64,000 nt of DNA from contig NC_083641.1 in the NCBI RefSeq assembly GCF_963576545.1, positions 19,789,023-19,853,022 on the forward strand, in the 5' to 3' direction. The notes under the pieces are model-generated. The model ran no database searches. It had not been told where the DNA came from and saw only the letters and a list, made by a program, of their open reading frames with translations. Shown piece by piece: positions 38,870 to 48,325 of this stretch (position 1 is the first letter of the stretch; the number at the start of each line of letters is the position of its first letter). Position numbers and translations under genes: made by a program. The stretch comes from Limanda limanda. Its lineage: Eukaryota > Chordata > Actinopteri > Pleuronectiformes > Pleuronectidae.

Positions 38870-38884
38870 GCTGCCCTCTGCTGG
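38870..38884 (-). promoter_or_regulatory. CTCF-like binding motif
   Basis: The minus strand reads ccagcagagggcagc, which fits the CTCF core consensus CCASYAGRKGGCRSY at all 15 positions. It is in apparently unique DNA between p2ry1 and rap2b. Occupancy cannot be judged from sequence. Confidence 0.45.
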
Positions 38885-40540
38885 ATAAAAGGCCTCATTG
38901 CAGAAAGGAGAGGCAGATCTGAGTCTCTCTTCCTGTGTTTTACTTAAAGCAAATTACTTGTATGATGAAAAATCTGTGTCCATTAGGCAAAAAATGCAAA
39001 GAAAACTTCTGAAAGCATAGTTCCCACAGATTTTATATTTCTAATTTCCCAACCTGATAGGCTAATTCAATATTTTGTGACCCCTCTGTTTGATCCAGTG
39101 CTCTTTTGAAAGGTCTCAACCACAGTTCGGCACCAGCTGATCTATCCTACAACTCCACTCTAATATTTTTCTCCTTTTTGATCTAAAGAGGGATAAAACT
39201 TAGTTATTGTGTTGGTTCAGGACACTCATCTCAGTCCAATACTCAACTTTTTAAAACTGTGTGCACAAAATAACTTGATTAATGAAAATTTGCTCAAACT
39301 TCATTTGTGAAATTTGAAAAAGTTTAATAATATATTTTATGAGCTGTAAACCCAACCAAATTAATGTGTAATTTACTGCATCTGACTTCTGAAACATTTA
39401 AAATACATTTGTTAACTGTCAAGCTGTTAAAAATGTCTGCAAATTGTAACATTTAAATTGTCAAGAATTAACTTTAAAAAACGTATCACACAACCACAGA
39501 TACAAAGCAACATGTCGAACACCTCAGGGGACACTGAAGCACTGTGATGGGACATCAGCTAGAGATAAACCAGGAGGGGATCCAGATGTTATTACTGTCC
39601 ATGGCGTATAAATATATATATATATATATATATAAATGTGTTATTATGTCTAATGAGTAACACTTGATAATAAACACATTGCTGCTACAAGTGTGGCTTC
39701 GCAGTTGTAAATCATAATCCCAGAAAGGCCATGGAAACTATTTGATCTACATGGTCTTCTGATGCTACTGGAAAGATGAATGGGCATCCCACCCCCCCAT
39801 CTGAATAATTCATCAGTCAAAACACTCACATGGCCACAGAGGACGAGTTAAAATAAAACCTATGAAAACAGAGCAATTAACTCAAAGTCAGGAGGCTATA
39901 AACACGACATATAACATTGGGCCACGAGTCTTTCCTCTTTGAAATATCTGCCTGATACTTGTTGTGTGAAAGGCCTGAGAGTCCCAGTGGGAGAAAATAC
40001 ATCGGAGAGGCCTCATTCCCCCTCATTAATTAGCTCAAGTCACTCAGACGTTTTAATTAGTCTACTGTCACTCTCACCAGGGCGGGGGTGAGGATTCAGG
40101 ACCCGTCGCCGTCCATCCGATGGTGTTGTTGCAGATCTTCAGCGGTTACTGAACGGATCACACAGGGACGGTCCTCAGGCTATTTCAAGCGATTTCAATT
40201 AGAGCGTGCTGGGGACGGTATGAGATGAGAGTGGAATAAGGTGAAGTGCAATGAGCCGAGGCCCCTTGGTGGAGGTTATAAGGAGCCGTGACAAGGAGGA
40301 GAGCTGAGATCTGAGGATTAAGAAAAGTTTAAGTAAAAGCAAACAAAGCAGAATAGAGACATTTTTTCTTTTCATTTGAAACGACTGATTAGATTTGAAC
40401 GCTCTCGGCTGCCAGAATCAATATTTTACATCAACAGTGGGTCAAATGACTTTGTGTGCGTGTGTGTAGGTGGGTGTGTGTGGGTGTGTGTGTGCGTGTA
40501 GATGTCAGTAATCAGATAACCATACCCCAGAAGATCAGAG

Positions 40541-40583
40541 TTAGTTTCTAAATGATAAACATAGATCATCATTTAGAAACTAA
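40541..40583. repeat. Perfect 16-bp inverted repeat (hairpin)
   Basis: 40541-40556 is the exact reverse complement of 40568-40583, with an 11-nt loop. The arms are AT-rich. Confidence 0.8.
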
Positions 40584-41627
40584 ACAACCAGATAGTTCCC
40601 CTCAGACGTATGGAGACCAAACACAGAGCTAAAAGGAAAATGCTGATTCGACTTGCATTAGCTTATTGGTCAGAAACACACATCCCAATGCATGCGGATG
40701 TTCCTCTCTATTTGCAGGTGAAGGTTCACTGTTTGCTACATATTCACCAATTATCTCAGACATTTGCAGGGTTATGTTTTAAAATAGTTGATTAATTCTA
40801 AAAGACTTACGCACATGTCCATTGAGAGATTTCATCCACATAGCTTCCTGTGTTGCTGTGATCATTCTTCCTCTCCATACTGCCTAATGAGTAGTGAGGC
40901 CAAAACCACACCATCGGCTGATTAAATGACCATTTCTATCTAATTATCAGGCGTGTGTGAAAATAAAATCTGCCGTGACAGAACAGCCTTGTCCTTACAT
41001 CAGAGGTGATCGCTCTCAGAGATGTGACAATCCACATCACAAGGCTTTTAGGTCATGTTACCCCTCACCCCCTATAGGGAGAGGCTGATTGTCTTTGTAT
41101 GGAGCTGCGGCTTGTTGTTTGTTAATGGGATGTTAGGAGGGGCTGACTTCAGGGCTCTGGAAAAGGACAACCACATGATGGGCCAATCCACATATTTCAC
41201 AGAATGTCACCCAGGGCTGGAATTTTGATTTCAAAGGTGTGTGTGTGTGTGTGTGGTTGTGTGTGTGTGTGTATGTTTGTTGCAGGTTGGTTTGTTTTTC
41301 AGATACCTCTACCCCAACAAAACACAACCATGTTCTTACGTTTATAGCAAAATATGGGATACAAGTGATGAAGTTGCTTTATTTGTATTTATTATTGAAG
41401 ATAGATTAATGCAGGATAAAGCCACTCTGGAGCTAGAGGGATAAAACTGCCATGATATCTGAGATCTGCCTTAGGCCACAAAGTAATATGAGTATGAACC
41501 AACTCTAACACAATATCAATTTGTGAATTTTTTCTGAAACTAGAGCTCAAATGCTTTGTACCTTTTAAAAAGAAAGTTAGTGTTACCTTGAAGTAATGTG
41601 TTTACTATGATGTTGTATCTATTGCTT

Positions 41628-42085
41628 TATTACCTCCGCCAAGGAGGTTATGATCTCACCCCTGTCTGTTTATTTGTTAAAAAAAAATTCAGAGGCGGAT
41701 CCAGGAATGTTTTTGTTTGTTACATTGTCACTGATTTCCCGGGTAATAAAAATCCATGGATCTTGATGATAAAAATCAGGCATTGAGAACTGTTAGCAAT
41801 AAGAGTGTTGAATGTGTTTGTTTGTTTGTCGGCAGGATTGTGCAAAAACTACTGAACAGATTTTCCACTAAACGCAGTGAAAGGAAGGGATATGGGCCAA
41901 GAAAGAGCCCATTGAATGTTGGAGCGGATCCGGAAAAAGGGCACAAACAGGATTTTTTTCCCTTCTTTTCTTTAACAATGATGTTTTTGGACATTTTTAC
42001 TGATTTCCCAGGGAATCATATTGTCTTATGAGGGAAATGTTTGGCCTGGGTGGAGGTTTGCTCTGTACTGAAGGCCCTTCTAGCT
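41628..42085 (+). repeat. 'CCTTGGCGGAGGT'-family repeat, longest copy
   Basis: Starts 'attacctccgccaaggagg', then 'gttatgatctcacccctg', 'ggcggatccaggaatg', 'atggatcttgatgataaa', a second half beginning 'tgtttgtcggcaggattg', 'gatatgggccaagaaag' and 'gagcggatccgg', and ends 'gtggaggtttgctctgt' with 'actgaaggcccttctag'. The internal order is shuffled relative to other copies ('ggatccagg' before 'gcaggattg'), suggesting a nested or rearranged pair of elements. Confidence 0.65.
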
Positions 42086-42939
42086 CTATAATGAATAGTT
42101 TTCACTTTCCTCATAGAGACTGTAAAAGGTGGTGATCCTTTGACAGTGTTTTGCACATGTGCCTCCATCTCTGTGTCGGTGTATGAAAATCTTGTCTTTG
42201 TGGATCATCTCTATTACATGTCCTTTCATCTTCAACCATCAAAGTGATACTGACTCACAAATCTTCTTTTTCACTCATTGCACTGCATGAGTGTATCAGC
42301 TGAACCGCTGGTGGTGATTTGTAGATGAATTAAAACCGTATCGATCCGGCAGAGTTTTCCCAGCCGTCCCTCGAGGTGACGAGGTCACGACCGTGGTTTA
42401 GTCGTCACCGCGCTCTGCTCATGGGCATTGATTGGAAGCAGTGGTTATTTCACAGCTCACAATATGACAAAATGATGAACCCGTGCACACCCACACAAAC
42501 AAAGAAATGTGATGACTTCGGTAATCAATTTTATTGCAGGCTTATCACATGCTGTTTCCACACAGATTAAAGATTTCGACACAAGCCATGAGTCATAACT
42601 TCCAGATTCTGAGAAGGTCTGAGAAACAGCTGAGAGAAAAAACTGCTTTACTTCCTGGTGAGTGTGGTTCTGATTTCGGTGGAAGGTGGCTCAGTGGCAC
42701 AAGTCAGCCTAGAAGGAAATGAAGATTTATCTGATACTGAGTCGCATCGTGAAAAACAAATTAAGCACTCGGATCCTTTTGACGAAAGGTGAATAATGTG
42801 TCACATGTGCGGTCGGGCCTCACAGGAACACAGAAGTGAGTCACTTCCTCTTTGTTGGGTCATATTGTGTCATAGTGTGAATCTCACAACATACGTTTAC
42901 TGAATGGCTTTTTCTTGATTGTTTTTTTGCTGTGACTTA
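42086..42939. other. Intergenic, no gene recognised; SINE-head-like phrase at 42686-42715
   Basis: 'ggtggctcagtggcacaag' resembles the tRNA-derived A-box head of common fish SINEs, but the rest of the element is absent. Nothing else was recognised. Confidence 0.35.
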
Positions 42940-43135
42940 TGTTTCTTTTATCCCTTCCTTTTGACATTACTTTTAGAAGATGTTTTATTTTTTTATCTGC
43001 TGTGTTTGATTTTACATTTTGAATGATATGATTTGTTGTCTTTGATTATAATTGACTTGTCCTCTCATGTCTTGTTTGTGTTTGTCCTTTTTGTGAAACA
43101 CTTTGTAACTGCTTGATAATTAAACGTATAAGTGT
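42940..43135 (+). mobile_element. LINE 3' tail-like fragment
   Basis: A T-rich stretch ending 'gtgaaacactttgtaactg' and 'cttgataattaaac', resembling the 3' tail of teleost L2/Rex-type LINEs. It is directly followed by another LINE fragment at 43140. Confidence 0.4.
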
Positions 43136-43139
43136 CATT

Positions 43140-43462
43140 ATTGGTTCATAACTATTTATTATAAACTATATCTCATACTTTTATTTCATCACGTCTTGAT
43201 TACTGCAACAGCCTTTTTTACTTGCCTCAATAGAAAATCTGTAGAGCGGCTTCAGAGAGTACAGAAGCTGCCAGGTTTTTAATCAGAGTGAACATGTTGG
43301 AACATATCACCCCTCTTTCAGCCTCTTTACACTGGCTTCCAGTACGTTATAGAATTGACTCCTCATTAAATCACAGATCTTTTATCCCCATACAACCCTG
43401 CCCGGACTTTGAGATCCCCTGACCATTTAACTGTTCCAGATTCTCGGCTGAAGACTAAAGGC
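43140..43462 (+). pseudogene. Decayed LINE reverse transcriptase fragment (L2/CR1-Rex type)
   Basis: Translation across frames shows the familiar C-terminal RT landmarks of L2/CR1-like elements: LDYCNS near 43196, then a region like LQRVQ, then ITPL, SLHWLPVRYRID near 43322-43360, and a PDSRLKTKG-like end near 43430-43460. Frameshifts and stops make it non-functional. It is interrupted by a separate insertion at about 43463. Confidence 0.65.
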
Positions 43463-43827
43463 TGCTTCGCACCAGAGGATAATTGGGGCGATTTTAGACC
43501 CAATTTGCCCTTTCCAAGAATGGTGGCGGAGTTTCGGACTGGAGGTCATTCCGTGCCGATTATATGGCCAAATAAATATAAAACAAGTGTTGGGGGTTTG
43601 CGATGAAGTCGGAGCCTCCCAGATCCCTGAGAGTGTGAGAGCCAGCTGACCAGGAACAAAACTGAAGAAGAAGAAGAAGGTATCTTGACTTTCTGTGATA
43701 TTTTTAAAGTCTCTGGAAACACCACTGTGAAATCGTTTCATACAAAGAGCAAGTGTGTTGTGTGACGTTCGGGCCAAATCGTCCAAATCGAGGCTTTGAA
43801 CCACAACGCCGGAGGAAATATGTTACG
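43463..43827. mobile_element. Insertion splitting the LINE fragment (possible hAT-type MITE)
   Basis: About 365 bp unrelated to the LINE sits between LINE-like sequence on both sides. It is flanked by ctaaaggc (43455-43462) and ctaaagtc (43828-43835), a 7-of-8 match that fits an 8-bp target-site duplication of hAT elements. Clear terminal inverted repeats were not found, so class assignment is tentative. No coding capacity is seen. Confidence 0.45.
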
Positions 43828-43835
43828 CTAAAGTC

Positions 43836-44070
43836 TGTAGCTTCCTTTGAGTCAAAGCTTAAAACAAATTGTTTTGCATTCCAAGGTTTGACCTAATTCT
43901 AGGTGTTATTGCTCTAATGGGTGGTCAAGCTTAGATTTTGCTGTTTTTATTCTTTGATTCATTCGTTTATACTTGTTTTTCTCATTTCCACTTGTGTATC
44001 TTTTATCTGTGACGCACGATGCAACTTTGTTTTGAAAAGTGCTGTGTCATCATAATTAAAGAGGATTACT
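43836..44070 (+). mobile_element. Continuation of LINE fragment: C-terminal remnant and 3' tail
   Basis: Begins with an SFESKLKTNCFAFQ-like reading, resembling the usual C-terminal SFKSxLKTxLF motif of L2-like ORF2, then a T-rich tail with 'ttttgaaaagtgctgtg'. It joins 43140-43462 if the insertion is removed. Confidence 0.5.
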
Positions 44071-44390
44071 CATCGTTCTTTTGAATCCCAGGGATGGAAA
44101 TACACAGGTTGATCACTTTTAATACACCTGGACTTGTTGGAAATCTTTTGGAAACACTGGAAACTAACGTGAGGAAGCCGCTCAAAGTTTACTGGAGTTG
44201 AAGGAAGACCCCGGGTTGCATTGAGGGGAGTTGGGCCATGTGATGACGGCACAGCCTGCAGTACAGTGAGGCCTTTCCAGTAAGTTGTGTGAGAATGAGT
44301 CAAGCTGTAGTGAGCCCGAGGATCATCGATGTCGAAACCAAGGTGTGGCGGGCCTGCGTGGGTTCAGCTGAGGAGCTGACTGTGCGATAA
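44071..44390. other. Intergenic sequence upstream of the rap2b promoter, nothing recognised
   Basis: Composition becomes more GC-rich toward rap2b. No ORF of interest and no repeat were recognised. Confidence 0.4.
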
Positions 44391-45043
44391 CAGCCGCACT
44401 GCACCTTTAACTCCGGAGCCCGAGTCCGTGACGTAGGACGTAGACTGCGTGCTGTGGGCAGGAAGAGCTCAGCGGCAAGTGGTCTGTCGTTACCAGGAAG
44501 TACACAGGATATGAATAGCTTGCTTTCAAAATAAAACACTTGCGACATTAAAAAGTATCATTAATGTTAGATTTGTGTAGAATTTCAAACAATTAGAGGA
44601 ATAAGTTTGTATATGTTTGATTCAAAACGTGTAAAAAGCGCAGTTGGGTTTACTGTCCAAGGTGTGTAGCACTATTTAAGTTTTATTTTGAAGGCTGACA
44701 CAGGAAAAGGGGCGTCTCGGCTCCGCCCGGCTTGACTCCACCAAAGAGAGCAACGGGCTCTCGGTGGCTACTTGAACGAAAACGGGGGAAGCTTGTTGAA
44801 GAACCGGCTGGGTCCGACGTCCGGAGCCCAACATGTCACAATGCAGGTGCTGAGCGCGGGTCCGACACCGTATCCACCCACCGAGCGGCACTAGCTGACG
44901 GCCACGCCCCGCACCCAGAGACCGGGAGCCCGGAGAGAACCCGCGGGGCGGAGAGGCGACGGCGAGCGGGCGGAGGAGCCAGCAGGGCGGCTAGCGGAGA
45001 GAGGAAGCAGGAGGGTGTCTGGAGGGGGGGTCGGGGGGGAGCC
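44391..45043 (+). promoter_or_regulatory. rap2b: rap2b promoter and 5' UTR, GC-rich (CpG island-like)
   Basis: A CRE-like TGACGTA at 44429-44435 lies in GC-rich sequence. GC-box-type ggggcg and ctccgccc sit near 44708-44730. From about 44800 the sequence is strongly CpG-rich and runs into the coding exon. The transcription start is probably near 44700-44850 but is not resolved. An in-frame upstream ATG at 44732 would add 104 residues; I reject it as a protein extension because Rap2 proteins start at MREYKVVV. Confidence 0.5.
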
Positions 45044-45595
45044 ATGAGAGAGTACAAAGTAGTGGTGCTCGGATCCGGGGGGGTCGGCAAATCCGCGCTG
45101 ACCGTCCAGTTCGTGACGGGCTCCTTCATCGAGAAGTACGACCCCACGATAGAGGACTTCTACCGGAAGGAGATCGAGGTGGACTCGTCCCCGTCCGTGC
45201 TGGAGATCCTGGACACGGCGGGCACGGAGCAGTTCGCCTCCATGCGGGACCTGTACATCAAGAACGGCCAGGGCTTCATCCTGGTCTACAGCCTGGTGAA
45301 CCAGCAGAGCTTCCAGGACATCAAGCCCATGCGGGACCAGATCATCCGGGTGAAGCGGTACGAGCGGGTGCCCATGATCCTGGTGGGCAACAAGGTGGAC
45401 CTGGAGGGGGAGCGGGAGGTGAGCTCCGGGGAGGGCAAGGCGCTGGCGGACGAGTGGAACTGCCCCTTCATAGAAACTTCAGCCAAAAACAAGAGCTCCG
45501 TGGACGAGCTGTTCGCGGAGATCGTCCGACAGATGAACTATGCCTCCACTCCGAATGGCGACGACCAGTGCTGCTCGTCCTGTGTCATTCTTTAA
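45044..45595 (+). CDS. rap2b: Ras-related GTPase Rap2b
   Basis: An intronless 183-residue Ras-family GTPase, the same length as human RAP2B. Rap2b cycles between GDP and GTP at membranes and acts in adhesion, cytoskeletal and MAPK/JNK-type signalling through effectors shared by Rap2 proteins. Visible motifs are the P-loop GSGGVGKS (10-17), effector loop YDPTIEDFY (32-40) with F39 typical of Rap2 rather than Rap1, switch [10 protein letters not shown] (57-64), NKVD (116-119) and ETSAK (145-149). The tail CCSSCVIL has C176/C177 as likely palmitoylation sites and a CVIL CAAX box. A final Leu predicts geranylgeranylation. Paralogs Rap2a and Rap2c differ in the tail. The CCSxCVIL tail and linkage to p2ry1 favour Rap2b. 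The start at 45044 gives the family-standard MREYKVVV, with G at -3. Confidence 0.96.
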   Translation: MREYKVVVLGSGGVGKSALTVQFVTGSFIEKYDPTIEDFYRKEIEVDSSPSVLEILDTAGTEQFASMRDLYIKNGQGFILVYSLVNQQSFQDIKPMRDQIIRVKRYERVPMILVGNKVDLEGEREVSSGEGKALADEWNCPFIETSAKNKSSVDELFAEIVRQMNYASTPNGDDQCCSSCVIL

Positions 45596-46071
45596 GACAA
45601 AACAACAACAACAACGAGGATTGGCTTTCAGTTTTTATTCTTTGCTCGGTTTTCAGTTTGCAATGGTAAGTGGAGACAACCCCCCCACCCCCCTCCTGCA
45701 TGTGCACGGCCATGTCGATTGACTAGGTGACATCACATAAACACTTGTTATTATTGAACTCCTTTATTAGCACATGTCCATATTAAGTCCAGGGAAGTCA
45801 ACAGCACCACACCGGATGTTTGCTCAACTTGGTCAATGGTGATGCTTCCCCTTTAGTCTTGTAGTCCTTGGTCACTTTTGGCTGACGAGCTGTAGTTCTC
45901 CCTGCTCACCCAAAGCCAGGACACTTGTAGTGTTTTGTTTTGCTGAGCAGACCTGAGTGGGAAGTGTCATTTAGCAGAATTGGATGGAAGAGCCATGATT
46001 TGACTTTATTGGGTTTACCAAGTTTGCTGTTTGAGTTTGTGCACTATTGAAATGGGGATGACAGGAGTTGG

Positions 46072-46470
46072 GGAGATTTCCTTCATCCTTCATCTTGTCC
46101 AATGTTCTAAAAAAACTAGTTTGAGTATAAGTAAGTAAAAGCAGACATCTAAAAATCCTGTTCCAGTGCTGACTGAGCCCTGAGGCGTCCCTGTGGTGTA
46201 TCTAGTAGCAGTGGTTAAAGGGTGTGGGTATTATTACATTGTAAAAGAAAATCTCTTAGAATTATCACAACCAATAGTTTTAAACTTTGGCGGTTTCACC
46301 CAAACACAAAAAAAAAAATCACAAATGATGCTGTTTCCACCATAAATACGACCCAATGCTTCCCTACTAAACATCTGATCCAGGGCCTGTGATCAAACAG
46401 CAACACAAACAAACTATGAGGAAATATTCTCGGCCTTTCATTCCTTAAAAGTCCTCGGGCAGGGAAGACA
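46072..46470 (+). repeat. Inverted duplication, arm A (in rap2b 3' UTR)
   Basis: The reverse complement of this segment aligns with 52801-53233 along its full length. The 120-base core (about 46180-46300) differs at only two positions I can see. Arm B has about 35 extra bases in one place and about 11 in another. See the finding for interpretation. Confidence 0.85.
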
Positions 46471-46689
46471 ACCATTTTATTTTTTTTATGGTTGAGCCAA
46501 GCCCAGAATTAGCCAATGTTTTTCCTCCATGTTTACACCGAGGTCGCTGTGGCTCATTCATGATTTTTCTGTGTTTCTCTCTCTCCCTCTCTCTTCTCTG
46601 TGGCAGTGTGTTGCAGCAAGTGTGTACTGTTGAGCTCTTCTTCGTGTCTCACCCCGGCCTTGGAGGAAAATGAAGGCAGGAATGCTGCA

Positions 46690-46746
46690 GGGGGGACAAG
46701 GAGGAGGAGGAGGAGGGAGGGGGAGCAACTGAGACGGAGGGAGGGG
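46690..46746 (+). other. G-rich tract with G-quadruplex potential in rap2b 3' UTR
   Basis: Runs of three or more G lie at 715-717, 719-723, 739-741 and 743-746 (46 kb block), with loops of 1, 15 and 1 nt. Formation in vivo is not known. Confidence 0.4.
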
Positions 46747-48304
46747 TCCACTCTTCAGGAATTCTGCTGGGTTGGAGTATCTTTTGCTGCCCGATCAGAG
46801 TCCACCGTCGATGTCACCACCGTGTCCGACCCAGAGTTCCAGCAGTGACACCCTCCTCCCTCACCAGCTCCCAACTGTACTCCCGACTGGAACTAAACCC
46901 CAATGGAAAAGAAATGGAGGGCAACACTTAGAGACTCATAAATGGATATTTCTGTATAAGACGAAGACACAGAGAATAAGAGAGAGAGTATATTTTGTTA
47001 AAAAGACTGCACAGTCCGGGGGATGCTAAAGATTAAGGGGACGTCTCTGCCTAACCCACCTCGGAGCAACGCTCCGCAACGCTTAAAAATCCTATTTTTC
47101 TCCAAAGTCAAAAGAAATGGACGAATTTATCTGCTGGTGGAGTAAACGTGATGCGTGCCACTTCTCTTCTTTTTTCCCTTAATCTCCTCTTCAAGTGTGC
47201 GAGAGGACCTTTTTAACTGAAGTGACACAGGGATGGCGACCCGCTCGCCCTCGTGTCGAGTGCCTTTCCAAAACAAATCAGCTGTTCAGATTTAGTGCCA
47301 ACCTTCATGTATCACCAAAAGAACTGTTCAACGTGGACACCCACAAACTAGTGAACTGTTCTGGATAATCTCGTAAGGGTGGAGGCTGAAAAAAGATAAA
47401 CACAATAGGCTTTTTGTTAATGGAATGGCGGTTTTCTGTATGTTTTACGTTTGCCTTTGTGAAGTCTGCGGTGTTCATTTTGCAATGTCTGCTTGGTCTG
47501 GCCAAACCTATATCTTGAAACGAACAGGTACTGGAACCCCCCCCTTGAGGTGGTGACAACATCAGACGCTGCCGGACCACTTCAATCAAAGGAAATCTGT
47601 TTGTTCTCTTTATTTTGTTGTTTTTAACAGGAAATGTGATGATGTACCGTTGACAAATCTAACCTGATTGTAAGTTTAATTTCAGACCAGCCTTTTAACA
47701 GGGGGCTGTCTGTTTTGAAAACAAGACTTTTAATACAAATTGCATTTTTTTAAAAAGAAACCAGGCTGTCTTTTCTCTCTTTTGTCAACATCCACCTGTT
47801 TTCCGCTTTTTATCACAATGGCTAATTGCCAGTTTGCTGAGCCTAAACAATGTTGTCATGGGCAATTTGGACAGGAGTGTGTAATTTGGTAAAACACCAG
47901 CTTTGTATGTTTGGATACACAAAAATAGCGGGATTACTTTAAATGCCCCAAAACAATGCACTAGTTTAAAAAAGTAAATGTTTTTTGTGTGCGTAATTTG
48001 TTGCAACCATTCTTACCCCTAAAATTATACACAAGTTGTTGAGGATGTGTACTAGCCTGCAGGTCAGTGGGAAATATGAGTACAATAGGGAAATTCAACT
48101 GGTGTTGAGCTTTACCTTGAAAAAATTTACCGGGCACCCTCAGGGAAGCTGTATTGCATAAATCATGAAAGCAATTTTGCCAGTTCCCCAAAACAATCTT
48201 ATTTTCTCCAGCTGCCTGGTCATCGTTTATTTTCTCAAACACAAAATTTTCCATCTGGTTAGTGCTGAGACCGCTGCTGTGTATGTGCAAAATCACAAAC
48301 TCAA

Positions 48305-48310
48305 AATAAA
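48305..48310 (+). terminator. rap2b: Candidate poly(A) signal of rap2b
   Basis: AATAAA followed by a T-rich/GT-containing stretch and an A run at 48348-48358. Confidence 0.4.
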
Positions 48311-48325
48311 ACAGACCAATGTTTA

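Larger units (their letters stand above)
37881..41627. other. Intergenic, no gene recognised; possible conserved element at 40010-40100
   Basis: Contains a CTCF-like motif (38870-38884), a (TA)n tract (39613-39634), a perfect hairpin (40541-40583), and short TG runs near 40455-40499 and 41237-41273. 40010-40100 carries several ATTAATTAG-type homeodomain cores in non-repetitive DNA. Confidence 0.4.
45596..48325 (+). other. rap2b: rap2b 3' UTR (probable)
   Basis: Non-coding sequence from the stop to the AATAAA at 48305-48310, with no recognised coding similarity. It contains one arm of a large inverted duplication (46072-46470) and G-rich runs at 46690-46746. Length is inferred; an earlier end cannot be excluded. 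Confidence 0.5.

Noticed and set aside
44732..45043. In-frame extension of rap2b to an upstream ATG, adding 104 residues
   Set aside because: Rap2 proteins begin at MREYKVVV. The extension is low-complexity, Arg/Gly/Ala-rich CpG-island translation without any family similarity.
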